A stretch of DNA of 64,000 bases, from the NCBI RefSeq assembly GCF_902806685.2, contig NC_048536.1, forward strand, positions 5,642,001-5,706,000. Direction: 5' to 3'. The stretch's first letter is position 1, and each line of letters begins with the position of its first letter. The stretch is from Maniola hyperantus (Eukaryota; Arthropoda; Insecta; Lepidoptera; Nymphalidae). The notes below the pieces were generated by a model, which was not told where the DNA came from, did no database searches, and was given only the letters and a program-made list of their open reading frames with translations. This document shows, in pieces, positions 51,301 through 58,874 of this stretch. A program made the position numbers and the translations under genes.

Positions 51301-54300
51301 CTATTATTCAGTATCGAACAGTTGCACATGGGAAAAACGATGTTTCACCCTCTGTCTAGACTTCCAGGTAACTAACTTTATTAATAAACATGTAACTTTC
51401 AAGACCGACGGACGTCTTCTTTGGTGCGAAAGTGCGCGCTGTGACCTCATAATTGGTATCCCATTTGGAATCCCTTGTTCAATGCTTGGCAGAGAAAGTC
51501 TATATTGACTGATCGGGTCTCGCAGGAGAGTTATTTTGTGAGATTTGTCTGTAAATAAATTCAAAGTCATCGCTAAAGTGCGCAAGCCGGTTAGACCTCA
51601 TTTTAAAATTATAACCTGCTGGGCCCGCTAACGGCTAAAGTATTCCTTAAAAAAAGTGTTCCTCAGTACAGCTGGTTAATAATGAACACGAGGCGTATGA
51701 CTGTGTAGTGTACAAAAATCAAAAACAGATTTTAGCGCGGACCGCCATGTCCTTGCCACTTCAGAATAATTACTACTTGTTTTGTAATCACTGTAACTAC
51801 CAGTAAAGACGTACCGCCAACCAAATTAGCGGTCCATTGCGATGCACGATGTGTCACGTAGGAACCTATGGTTATAATGGTAGGGCCATCTACCTATCTT
51901 TTACTGCACACACAATCAAGTAAAACCGGCCACGTGCGAGTCAGACTCGCGCACCGAGGTTTCCGTACTACAGTCATATTATTTCGACATTTAGCACGCT
52001 AAATCAAAAACAATTATTATGCATAAAAATGAATAAAAAAATTTAAATGTACCTACAGGTAAAGCTCTTTCTTATGATACCCCTTTTGGTATATTAATCT
52101 TACGTTGAAAGTTGAAAAAACTAATTATTTTTTTCATGAACACATTTTAATTTTTTGTGATGTAACTACAAATTCACGGGTTTCGGTTTTTTCCCCTTAC
52201 GTGTGCAATAAGATCTAGCTATCTTCCAAATTTCATGATTCTAGTTCAACGGAAAGTACCCTATAGGTTTCTTGACAGACACTACAGACAGACAGACAGA
52301 CAGACAGACAACGCAGTGATCCTATAAGGGTTCCTTTTTTCCTTTTGAGGTACGGAACCCTAAAAAGCTTTATCTAAGTACCTACCTACATATTTGTTTT
52401 CGTGTTTATGATCGCTTAATCTTGAGAGCATGAACTTTGCGTTAAGAAATTTTAATCATCCCGTAACTATACGACAAGACAAAGAAAGTAAACATGCCTA
52501 CCTAATAAATAATATACCAAATCAGACAAACAATCAGTGCTATTTGTGTTATCGAAAACACTTAATTGCTTGCATGAGTACGACGCGTGCTTTGTCGGTA
52601 CAATTCAAAAGAGACACGTATACGTTACTACCTAATAAATCATAATAAAGAGAGTTAGATAGAGAAAGTGATTTAGAATATGAAAATCATAATTTAAAAA
52701 TAACTAAACACTTTTGTCCAGAAAAGTGCTCGCTATTTCAAAAGCTCTAACTTGTCTTTGTATCTAAGTAGATCTAATTTACCTTAGATGCCTCTAGCAT
52801 CTAACGTATTTTTTGGCAAAAGTTTCGCTTTATGGTCGGTTCACATTATTCCAGTAGCATTCCAGTCCAGCATTCCAGTCCAGTGCTGGAATGCTACTGG
52901 AACAATGTGAACCTGCACTGGAATGTACCCATTCCAGTGATCAATCCAGTCCAGTGACTGGAATGACGGTCTATTTTTCATTCCAGCTCGCCCATTCCAG
53001 CGCCACTGGAATAGTGTGAACGGCCAATCCAGTGCTTGATTACACGTTTTACAGTGAACACGCATTGTTGTTTTTTGTGGAGTTCTATAGCTAATTCCTA
53101 ACAATGAAATTAACTGAAAACCAAACTCTTCTGTTTGTTTCTTTGTATAGAGAACATGTGTGTCTGTGGGATATCACTTCAGAATTTTATAAACACAAAG
53201 GCATGCGCCAATCCGCCCTGCAAAAAATTTGTGAGGGTATGCAAATAGAAGGTTTTACTGTAGAAGATGTAAAAAATAAAATAAAAAGTATGCGATCTAC
53301 ATACTACCTTGAACTGGACAAGATTAAAAAATCCTCCACTTCTGGTGCTAGTGGTGATGTTTACCAGCCGAAGATAAAATGGTTCGCCGAGTTCAATTCA
53401 TTTATAAGAAATGCAATGGTGAAAAGAAAAGTACAGGTTTGTTTGTTAAGAAATTAAATTATTCAGAATTTATTAATGAAATTATATAATTCTAAGATTA
53501 TTTAGAATGAATGATAAATTGAAATGAATTTTCGTCTACAACCAGTGACTATAAAATTTACAGTTACCTACTTTTTAAAAAATCATATTATTTTGCCACG
53601 GTACTTTCCCTTCGTTCACAAAATAATTAGTATACTGTGTTCTTTTCTCTCTTGCACTTAACGATGAATGGTTACTGCCTTGCTGTGTGATACTGTTTAA
53701 ACCGCGTACGTCAGTTCTCCACATACCTTCAATCAAACTGTGGGTATCAATATCATCGCGGTCAACAGAACAAGTAGTTAGATAAGCGCTCGACTTTTTT
53801 CGTAACCAGTTGTGTAGAGAACAAGCTGCAAATACAATGTGATCCACAGTATCTATCTTTGTCGAAATAGCCTTTTCGAAAACTCGAAATCGGTTTGCTA
53901 ATATTCCAAAAGCATTTTCGACAATGCGTCTGGCACGTGATAATCTGTAATTAAATATTTTTTCTTCAAAACTTAAATTGGGCCCAGGATATGGTTTCAT
54001 CATGTATGTTTTTAATGGAAAGGCAGCATCAGCTACAATTACCCCTCCTTCTGGTATAAAGCCGCTAGTTTCCAATTGATTATAGATAGAACAGTTTTTG
54101 AAAATACCACCATCAGATGCACTTCCATTTGCTCCTACGTTGATATAGGTAAAGCAATAATCGTGGTCTACAAGTGCCATTAAAACAATGCTATTATCTT
54201 TTTTATAATTAAAATTCACACTTCCATACTCCTTGGAGCCCGTAATTTTAATATGTTTTCCATCAATCGCTCCGTAGCAAAGGGGAAAGTTCCACTTATT

Positions 54301-57300
54301 CCGAAATCCTTTCTCGATTTGTCCCCATTCGAGTGGCGTACTTGGTACCTGTAATAAAATAATAATTTTATTTTCAGGAAAATACAGAATCTCAATCTAG
54401 AGTGCGGGCTGATGACGATCCCTCCGCTTTTGCACCAGAAACTCCTACACCAGAAACTCCTACACCGGAAACTCCTACACCGGAAACTTCTGCACCGGAA
54501 CCACGAAAGAAGAAGTCTAGATTAACAGAGTTATCTGCAATTGTCAAAAACATGAAGGAGATCAAAAATGACTTCTCCAACTCAGAAAGAGAGGAAGATG
54601 AATTTGATATCTTTGGAAAATACATTGCAACGCAATTAAGAAAACTTTCCACAGAACAGGCTATCCTAGGCCAAGAAGAAATACAAAAAGTGGTAACAAA
54701 ATGTAGACTGAACGATTTGAGATTTAGTAATACGAGTTATTCTCACATACTACAAGCGCCTGGTCCAAGTTCTAATACATTTTCAATGAGTCCAGCATCT
54801 ACTACAGACACCCAAGCCACTGATGATTCACTTAATTTATTGTGTGAAGATACAGAATACGCCAATATTATTATGAATGCTTTCAATCAAGCTTAAATGT
54901 GAAATAGTGTTAAGTATGAGGAAATTATAATAAAGAAAATTAGTTACCTTGATGTGATCTTTTAATGCCCTTTTTATTTCTTGACAAACTTCTGATATGA
55001 TTTGCGATATAGATGATTTTGGCAACCGAAACAGATGACTGAGGCTTCTGTAACTATTTCCAGTAGATAAAAAGGATAGAGTGACTTCTAGTTTTAATTT
55101 TGCAGGTATGGCATCTCTTAATAATGTATCGTTACGTTGAATATTGTTTGAAATTAATGATAACAACTCCTCAAAATTTTCTGCTGTCATTCTCATTGCC
55201 AATCTATATTCATAGGCATCTTCTGATTTCAGCTGTTGCAAAAGCATTGTTGAGCCTCCTTTTACATTTCTTTCGCTTATCCAGTTTCTCACCCAAATCC
55301 GCTTTTTTCTTTTTAGTTCTTCTTCAACTACATCAGTTACTTCTTCTAACAGTAATAATTGAACAGTTTTAAAACAATTTCTAAACTCCTTTCTTGAAAG
55401 CATTGTCACTATAGTGTTACCGATCTAACAGCTTTTGAATGACTGGAATAATGTGGACGATATAATCCAGTCCAGCACTGGACTGGATTAACTCGCTGGA
55501 TTACTGGACTGGAATAATGTGAACTGACCGTTAAGCTTTACAATTTAGATATCGATTGAAATACTTAAAAATAAAATCTTGATGGATTTGTGAATGAAAC
55601 AACCGTAATAAATAATATAAAAATAACCATAAACTTTTAGTAAAGTTGTCCAGAAAAGTCCTTGTTATTTTAAAAGCTCTAATTTAACTTTGTATCTATA
55701 AACAGGCCTAATTTACTTTGCTAACTCTAGCCTCTAAAATAGGTATTCTTTGCACTTTTTAAATATGAAAATATAAAAAACTGTAAACGTAATTTTACTA
55801 AATTTCATTATTGCAGAAGCTTTTTTTTCAGCTTTCTAACCATGTAGCTCTAATTTACCTTAGCTACTTACCTATAAAGTATTATTCAAATTTTTCAAAT
55901 GTGAAAACAAGAATAAACAAACTGTTTTGATTATAAATCAAAATCAAAATCTATTTATTTGTTGAAATAGGTACGTCCTACATATATGTAGTAGGTAAAG
56001 TTTTCTTCAAAAAAATAATCAAATTACGAACACCTATACCTACTTGTATAGTGTCTACGAGTTGGTATTTCGACAAATATTTGTTCCTAATGTACTGACG
56101 TTCCATTTACTAGTTTTAGAACCAGATAATGGTAATTAATTAATTAATTGTTAATCTCTCAACCCAGATATTCGGCAAGCGAACCGACGAAGTCTATTAC
56201 CTAACGTGAACGTGATGTACAATTACAGATCTTAATGTTTGTCATTAAAAACTAATTGACACTCTATCTAAATTGGTTTTTCAATACTATGTACTTATTA
56301 ATATATAATGTGTACCTACTAAATAATTTGGTAAATGACATGTTCACTTTTCAAAATCTACAAAAGTAACTACTTACTTAAGTATAATTGCGAAAGATTA
56401 AGTATATTGTATAGCAAAAAACATTACAATCTAATTTATTTTACCAGTTCAATGCTCCCCCTAACTACTACATCTACCGCAGGTGCAAGTTGCAACAGAT
56501 GACTATTTTATTACTTTCGTTATTATTGTTACCTAAACAAGTGCTAAGATTAGGAATTGATCGGTAAGTCACTATGTAAAAGGCCATTCTACGTCTCGTG
56601 ATAGAATGTTGAGTAGATCATCATCATTAGAACCCATTGCCATCGCCGCGCGCCGATTTCCTTCTGAACGTGGGGCTCCTGTCAGGATAAGAAGGGGTGA
56701 GGGGGAGTGTGAATGAGTAGATAACCAAAATCAGGCAAAAAAAACCCCTTGTATCGACAAGTAGAATTACGCAATCAGACCTCGAGCAATAAACGAAAAA
56801 AATTATATTCACAAATTATTTTGTTATAGTCACGAAATCTGCCCTATATAATATATAGTTTATCTAAATATATGAAAGGAAAAGCTGACTGACTGACTAA
56901 TCTATCAACGCACAGCTCAAACTACTGGACGTATCGGTCTGAAATTTGGCATGCAGATAGCTATTATATGACGTAGGCATCCGCTAAGAAATGATTTTTG
57001 AAAATTCAACCCCTAAGGGGGTGAAATAGGGGTTTGAAATTTGAGTAATCCACGCGGACGAAGTCGCGAGCATAAGCTAGTAATTTATAAATGCGAAAAA
57101 GATATATTAGGAAATCGTACTGTGCTTCACCAATAAAATATTATGATAGGTAGGTACATAAATTATAGCAGGTCCTACTATGGTTCATGTATTTTTATTT
57201 TTTTATTTTACTTTTATAAGTAAGTAATACAAGTTAAAATAATTAATTTGTATCTTTACAGACTGTGGAAGAACTCTACGCATTGGCCGATAAAATTATT

Positions 57301-57318
57301 GGAACAAAACGTCTATAA
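25135..57318 (+). CDS. unrecognised charged, helix-rich protein (254 aa) in six exons over 32 kb
   Basis: Exons 25135-25185, 26136-26248, 38137-38287, 39580-39771, 40722-40922 and 57262-57318 join in one frame (phases 0, 2, 0, 0, 0) to a TAA at 57316, with AATAAA at 57415. The protein begins MGDGKKDNTKGDEKDKR, has an acidic Gly/Glu stretch, then PNLPRWWQAK, a charged helical block (MTELEERIRVVNEENLNKR; DEMERLKRLIL), a conserved-looking PPELYHHPVFVFWRMVNRE, another Lys/Glu-rich helical section, and the end ELYALADKIIGTKRL. No signal peptide, membrane segment or catalytic motif is seen. I do not recognise the family. The splice-consistent reading frame and coding-like composition argue that it is real. 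The two 5'-most exons are least certain, and other first exons are possible (see 28494, 37600). Confidence 0.68.
25215..25636 (+). repeat. ~420-bp GGTTCCGTACC/CCGGCC interspersed repeat, copy 1
   Basis: It starts gcgttccgtacctcaaaagg and ends ctcgcacttggccggttttt. The interior has a (gtct)n tract, cctagaatcatgaaatttgg-like and caagtggggtatcatatgaa blocks. Three inverse-orientation copies are at 38929, 51922 and 62093. It is a widespread lepidopteran-type non-coding repeat; the class is uncertain. Confidence 0.7.
25725..25832 (-). mobile_element. RTE-like retroposon fragment
   Basis: The reverse-orientation core taggctatattttatcccag ... cacgcgaacgaagacgcggg matches the 5' half of the 12806 and 61800 copies. 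Confidence 0.5.
25970..26070 (+). mobile_element. 3' end of a poly(A) retroposon
   Basis: The block aggcaagtgcgctccatctt ... tctgattgcagccagcgctt, ending in an A-run, recurs at 32410-32515 and inverted at about 60945-61030. Confidence 0.45.
26770..26980 (+). repeat. dispersed repeat (unit 1 of an adjacent pair with 27360-27510)
   Basis: It shares an ordered series of blocks with 27360-27510: a cccattcccgtgtgaa start, aaatccggccttac, ttcagctttcta, aagggtttg, gcgttgatgagtcagt, caggactttt. The second unit starts right where a LINE copy ended, so the unit pair hosts the insertion. Confidence 0.55.
26993..27356 (+). mobile_element. 5'-truncated RTE/BovB-like LINE with 12-bp target duplication
   Basis: It encodes the end of a reverse-transcriptase ORF with one frameshift (MERAMLGVSLRDKIRN; LKWQWAGHACRRGDG; GRPPARWTDNIKRLAG; VQQWT) and ends in a (GAT)n tail. 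ATTCCCTATTAC flanks it at 26981-26992 and 27357-27368. It is dead by truncation. It lies in intron 2 of the orphan gene. Confidence 0.88.
28494..28645 (+). CDS. candidate alternative first coding exon
   Basis: The ATG at 28494 has a good context (cacaccATG), and 50 codons stay open to a GT donor after 28645. The predicted peptide begins MQRTSSNASEGTFW and includes DLLADRG-like and SAGDYDDLSSIESE stretches, with GC-rich codons unlike the surrounding intron. The donor phase (2) fits the acceptor at 38137 of the orphan gene. It could be an alternative N-terminus or the start of an unrelated nested transcript. Confidence 0.35.
28672..28875 (+). mobile_element. RTE-like retroposon relative (accccctac type)
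   Basis: It begins actagcaacccgtcccggct and ends with tttataatattattagtata. The block gttccagagattaccccctac is shared with about 16320-16500 in the SLC6 gene. A similar degraded start is at 30330. Confidence 0.5.
29520..29900 (+). repeat. gaagtcg/aagtcggttaaaaa-type interspersed repeat
   Basis: It starts around gttgaagtcgatttttt and includes agacctggg-like, gaattatcaaaatcggttca, and ends in aaatgaagtcggttaaaaaa. It is a common lepidopteran-style block and does not encode a protein. Confidence 0.4.
30484..30800. repeat. dispersed repeat, copy 2 (partner at 11657-11960)
   Basis: The same ordered blocks as in the LRRC43-like intron copy: ctggacgtttttggcc, gaatacaaatctgaacatac, cagcctaaaactg, tcgtgatttcgatct, gtaaaatttaatttcat. 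Confidence 0.5.
31304..31399. repeat. ~21-bp inverted repeat, possible small MITE
   Basis: cgattttcccgcagaattct at 31304 is mirrored by agaattctgcgggaaaaatcg ending at 31399, one base apart in length. The interior has a tataaaaatcg. It is non-coding. Confidence 0.5.
31750..31950 (+). mobile_element. retroposon fragment (aaatcgctgaatgtgctg type)
   Basis: It begins ataaaaataaatcgctgaat and contains aatctcgagaccagctgaac; the first part recurs at about 13042-13125. It ends ccggggcagctagt. No ORF was seen. Confidence 0.4.
32222..32391. mobile_element. GC-rich MITE with ~30-bp inverted ends
   Basis: The left end tatactccgtgacaggttga and its following gatggcaatcgggg are mirrored by ccccgattgccatc...gacctgtcgcgtactata at the right. 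The interior is GC-rich (cgcgcgctcgcccgcaccgg). A degenerate relative is at 13125-13268. Confidence 0.65.
32410..32515 (+). mobile_element. 3' end of a poly(A) retroposon
   Basis: catcatctaggcaagcgtgc ... gtctgattgcagccaagcac, as at 25970-26070. It is directly adjacent to the MITE at 32222. Confidence 0.45.
33400..36900. other. intron stretch with no convincing gene
   Basis: This is part of the 12-kb intron 26249-38136. It holds a GGTTCCGT-type repeat remnant (about 33887-34110) and a SINE-tail fragment at about 34637-34690 (minus). The open frames at 33747, 35915 and 36261 have no splice context, homology or coding-like composition that I can support. Confidence 0.4.
37078..37396 (+). mobile_element. 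complete tRNA-headed SINE with target duplication
   Basis: The A box lies in gtgatagcctagtggttagg and the B box GGTTCGATCCC at about 37129-37139. The body is cgtgaggaaacctgcatgcc, gagccggcgatgggttgatc, and the tail (GATCAT/GATGAT)n. TTAAAAG flanks it at 37071-37077 and 37397-37403. Tail fragments recur inverted at about 34637, 41030 and 60885. Confidence 0.85.
37600..37742 (+). CDS. candidate alternative first exon, GC-rich
   Basis: The ATG at 37600 (MVYDTGNQRQNYF...) runs 47 codons plus 2 bases to a strong donor (TG|gtgagt) after 37742, phase 2, matching the acceptor at 38137 only 394 bp downstream. The stretch is CpG-richer than the flanks. The other two frames are also open here, one reading GRLSLFVQYSTKLDIQDESE in phase 0, so the coding frame, or whether this is untranslated, is unclear. 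Confidence 0.3.
38929..39375 (-). repeat. GGTTCCGTACC/CCGGCC repeat, copy 2, with (GACA)n tract
   Basis: This is an inverse copy of 25215-25636 with accggccaagtgcgagtcag at the left and gaggtacggaaccct at the right. A (GACA)n microsatellite lies at about 39271-39322. It is in the intron 38288-39579. Confidence 0.75.
40597..40675 (-). mobile_element. short RTE-like LINE fragment
   Basis: gcttcgctaattgccacttcagcttcgcaactcgtttagc resembles, on the minus strand, the AKLKWQWA-type segment also seen at about 810-880. Confidence 0.4.
41242..41622 (+). pseudogene. LINE ORF1, C-terminal part with baculovirus-FP-like domain (5' truncated)
   Basis: The open frame NDINDIYRVRGKKDGTKN... runs to TGA at 41620-41622 without a credible start. 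Motifs DIYRVRGKK, FVSDHLTPKGARLFFLAREL and CWTAYGKVLIRKDE match the C-terminal domain known from baculovirus FP proteins and from ORF1 proteins of some insect LINEs (recalled family knowledge). The role is probably nucleic-acid or particle assembly. The N-terminal part is missing, probably through 5' truncation at insertion, so this copy is not expected to make full ORF1. The coupling to ORF2 and the LINE context argue against a viral insertion. Confidence 0.75.
41960..44920 (+). CDS. LINE ORF2: endonuclease-reverse transcriptase
   Basis: 986 codons from ATG 41960 (frame open from before 41930) to TAA at 44918. The N-terminal APE-type endonuclease has ITQNIRSI, LTECWLS, GIYRSPS, TGDININ and the catalytic TDHS. 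The reverse-transcriptase domain has TGSAPGWDNI, IITPVHKSGN, NYRPISVLPAISKILEK, FGFRRGKSTEDAV, FLDLKKAFDTV, YGVPQGSVLGP and the active-site YADD. The C-terminal part has the WLNLNLLTLNTEKT and IKYLGVMLD blocks. It makes and inserts cDNA by target-primed reverse transcription. No stops or frameshifts interrupt it, so insertion is likely recent, but ORF1 is truncated. The clade (jockey, CR1, L2 or Daphne) cannot be fixed by eye. Confidence 0.92.
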   Translation: MDSTLETQTDLDNSEISQAVQCDIIDLPNHICVKNKDFTVITQNIRSIYSNFDDFQVTLSQLNFQPDVLILTECWLSQEKPIPQLANYTSYKTTMHLNQNDGVIAYIKNTINALVKEIRLVHASCLQLTLKNNSIILGIYRSPSNNNADCFIESLNSYLDKIKTYNNITITGDININIISKPLEHTYERNNRINYLNMISHHGLLPGHLLPTREDNCLDHFLLKLEKTKRTAFIAVLDTTITDHSTLLLHLTNINNETRCPKIKTITNFDEALKSLASKNISLLLNCDDPEILIDHLTNKIKDSLDENTKTILIPKCKRVIKPWITPGILRCIRHRNKLQKNLRSDPTNETLKSTYKRYRNFCNNLIKKLKRNFEKEQLAKSTKNYKALWKNIKSFTHLNNTKNNNTDLLSVKSSPIESVNQVNSYFASIGKRLAENIIQNNPQQLSPRFASSSYSHFSSFGLLDTDPKEVNAVLMNLKTGSAPGWDNISTEFLKLANSIIAPVIAHFVNLCFYKGIFPAILKKSIITPVHKSGNSDDVNNYRPISVLPAISKILEKLINVRLINYLDQRNIISNSQFGFRRGKSTEDAVTALSTLIVDQLDGKNKCLTVFLDLKKAFDTVSVPILMHKLESIGIRDKTLSLFWSYLSGRTQMVKIDKYISQEIDISYGVPQGSVLGPTLFMIYINELCNMKIPNGNVISYADDTAIVFTGNSWEDVRNHTEQGLMKIAKWLNLNLLTLNTEKTNYMCFTICERSQPVSNFKIKIHTCAQLDNNVDCNCPVLKKVSTIKYLGVMLDYRMTWYSHIDLVSNRIRKLIWIFKNLRHIASKNILTTVYLTLVQSIISYCITVWGGAAKTKLLELERAQRSLLKVMLFKPYMFSTTQLYSDSGLLTVRKLYVLSIVLRKHKSLPFSPSNKRNRFIVAKTSRTRTAFARNQYSIQSSYLYNVINRKLKTYPLKYNACKEILKKYLLSLNYDEVESLLLRTI
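44995..45085. repeat. (CA)n microsatellite
   Basis: This is a near-continuous cacacaca tract with occasional CG, in the 3' part of the LINE. It explains a cysteine/valine-rich reverse-strand open frame there. Confidence 0.9.
45358..47407. mobile_element. ~2-kb palindrome (giant fold-back), left arm interrupted by a retroposon
   Basis: The arms 45358-46479 and 46481-47407 are inverse copies centred at 46480 (cctacgtata-a-tatacgtagg). Matching segments run throughout, e.g. aaggagaatgggc at 45359 and gcccattctcctt ending near 47406, the GC-rich gacggcgtcggcggcgtg block at about 45868 and its inverse at about 46890. The arms differ by many substitutions and small indels. The left arm is longer because a 210-bp RTE-like retroposon (46042-46254) sits in it; removing that makes the arms about equal (910 and 926 bp). 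No intact ORF is present. Confidence 0.85.
46042..46254 (+). mobile_element. RTE-like retroposon nested in the palindrome's left arm
   Basis: It runs from actagctgattcccgcgact to tttcgcatttataataaggg and is absent from the matching site of the right arm (about 46727), where ggaccaattgcagg is continuous. It closely resembles 23364-23545. Confidence 0.8.
47408..50560. other. intron stretch with no convincing gene
   Basis: This is part of the last intron of the orphan gene. It holds aattcaaattatttattcaa-type repeat DNA (about 48213-48260), a 20-bp inverted repeat at 49426-49534 and a relative of the 10769 MITE at about 50220-50340. The frames at 47722 and 48832 have no support. Confidence 0.4.
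49426..49534. repeat. 109-bp element with 20-bp perfect inverted ends
   Basis: tactcacgtaagtagcttac (49426-49445) and its exact inverse (49515-49534) enclose an AT-rich 69-bp interior. It is possibly a small MITE. Confidence 0.55.
50568..50818 (-). mobile_element. tRNA-headed SINE, 5' truncated copy
   Basis: This is nearly identical to the left two thirds of 20276-20628 (gatacaagatagcccttgac ... ccggtagggtggtaactagc), with a T-run at the left and without the tRNA-like head. Confidence 0.8.
51922..52362 (-). repeat. GGTTCCGTACC/CCGGCC repeat, copy 3
   Basis: aaaaccggccacgtgcgagt at the left and gaggtacggaaccctaa at the right, with (gaca)n near 52288. It is more diverged than copy 2. Confidence 0.7.
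53104..54896 (+). CDS. Harbinger MADF-domain DNA-binding protein
   Basis: Exons 53104-53436 and 54378-54896 (CAG|gttt donor, ttttcag acceptor, phase 0) give 283 aa. Residues about 8-100 look like a MADF/Myb-SANT-like domain (LFVSLYREHVCLWD, then VKNKIKSMRSTYYLELDKI, KWFAEFNSFI). Next comes a repeat of about five ETPTP units (residues about 125-145) and a C-terminal helical region (FDIFGKYIATQLRKL). In PIF/Harbinger elements this second protein binds the transposon ends and helps the nuclease reach the nucleus (family knowledge). The intron overlaps the opposite-strand transposase exon 2 (53575-54348). Confidence 0.9.
53575..55409 (-). CDS. Harbinger DDE transposase (DDE_Tnp_4-like nuclease)
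   Basis: Exons 55409-54948 and 54348-53575, phase 0, 411 aa from the ATG at 55409 (a second ATG at 55403). The N-terminal half has an HTH-like region (TLSFLSTGNSYRSLSHLFRL). The nuclease core reads FPLCYGAIDGKH (Asp183), GGVIVADAAFPL (Asp261) and RRIVENAFGIL (Glu298), the expected DDE triad, with the GANGSASDGGIF block between. It cuts and joins element ends at TWA targets. No disabling change was seen. It is convergent and interleaved with the MADF gene. Confidence 0.94.
55534..57261. other. intron stretch up to the last exon of the orphan gene
   Basis: This is AT-rich, with a retroposon relative at about 56860-57081 (minus tail cacgcggacgaagtcgcgag). No gene was seen. Confidence 0.45.
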
Positions 57319-57414
57319 ATCTATTGATTAAATATAAATAAGTGACTTAATGACAATTTTTTATTGTTTTGTATTAATTAACTGAAAAATATATTGTTAT
57401 AATATAATTACGTT

Positions 57415-57420
57415 AATAAA
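57415..57420 (+). terminator. poly(A) signal of the orphan gene
   Basis: AATAAA lies 97 bp past the stop at 57318. Confidence 0.4.
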
Positions 57421-58874
57421 TCGGTTTTGACGTGAGATGTACTAGAATATTAAGAAAAAACATGCATAAAAATAGTGTTGTTAAGCAGTAACGTGATTTC
57501 ATTAAACACTTAAAAATATTATATATTCCAATTTTATTGTACTTACCTACACACCTATTTATTAATAACTAGGTAATGGCTTTTTAGGTCATAGTTTGAT
57601 CGCTGCACTGCTCTCTGCCACAGTATTCTCTAGTGCAATTGGTAAGTATGTAATATTACTATATTGGGTTCCTACCTCCTTGCGATATTTTCTTTCACGA
57701 TCAGGATTTCGATAAGTTCAATATATTATATCTTAGTAACTTTTAAGAAAAAACAAGTCGCTTTGCCCTGATCTCTGCGCCAATATTATCTTGAACCTAA
57801 GTGTTCCGCCCTTGGCAGAGATCAGATTACGTAAGTATCACGTATGCATTTTTATAGCAGATTGTTTTTTATGTCATAACTTGTAAGTAGTTAAGCTTAT
57901 CGTCAGTAATTTTAGGGAATAACTTTTTAATTTATTTGTACGAATATTATTAGATTGAAATAAAGGTACACGTATTGTACTACAATCAGATTTATTACAA
58001 CAGTAAAATAAAAATAAACAAGCTTAGTTCGTGATACATAGCAATTTGTTATAGCATAATATTAATTAAGTTTATATCTTGACTAGATATTCAAATTTTA
58101 ATGATTTTTTTAAATTTTACATGCATTGTTATTTTATTTATACATATAAATAGCAGACAATGCACAGTCTAAACCGGTGGACCTAGAGATTTGAAATTTG
58201 GAGGACATATTCCTTTAGCCAACCTACAGTTTAGGGGTGCAATCAAGGTAGAATTTTGAGAAAGTCCAAAGGGATCTTTAAAAAACGTAAATCCACGCGG
58301 ATGAAGTCGCGGGAATATGCTTAGTTTATTATTTTAAAAACATAACTTACTTATACTGGTAAGTGATAGTAACACAATGAAATATTAAGCTTGATTGATA
58401 GGTAGTTACAACGCCCTTAGTATAAGGGAATTCGATATTGTTCACACGAGACAAAAACACCTTCGCATTTAAACAATACATAACTGAAATACATAAGAAA
58501 CGAACTTTCAGTCACATTTCCATAGCTGCCTCATATATGAAACTTGCTACACTTCGGAATAAGATGTAGCGTGCATTAGGTAATATTAATTATTACTAAT
58601 ATTACCTATTGCACTCTATACATCTACCTAATAATAAATTTCCTCAAAAACTATAACATACGTAATTACAGTATGTTATTACTTATTACTAGTATATATG
58701 CACACACAACTGCGTTATTCTAAGTACAAAGTACAAAGAAACCACGCCAATTTACATCAAAAAGGTAACACTACTCCGAGAGGTGCAATTTTCATTTATG
58801 ACACCGTAAATTCTAAAAACACAATAAGTTATGGCCTAAGTAAAGTCTTATGAAAAATCCTATATGACTGAAGG
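57421..58874. other. convergent intergenic region
   Basis: It lies between the stop codons of the orphan gene and uricase. It holds a degraded retroposon at about 58140-58325 (minus). No exon is supported. Confidence 0.4.

Larger units (their letters stand above)
52833..55530. mobile_element. complete PIF/Harbinger DNA transposon
   Basis: 2698 bp, flanked by TTA at 52830-52832 and 55531-55533. The terminal inverted repeats are TGGTCGGTTCACATTATTCC and, inverted from the right, CGGTCAGTTCACATTATTCC, continuing in CCAGTCCAG-type subterminal repeats. It carries the two genes typical of the superfamily, a MADF/Myb-like protein (plus) and a DDE nuclease (minus), both without stops. It may be mobile now or very recently. 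Confidence 0.93.

Noticed and set aside
54392..54652. Reverse-strand frame with a Gly-Val-Ser repeat
   Set aside because: It is the shadow of the ETPTP repeat in the MADF gene.
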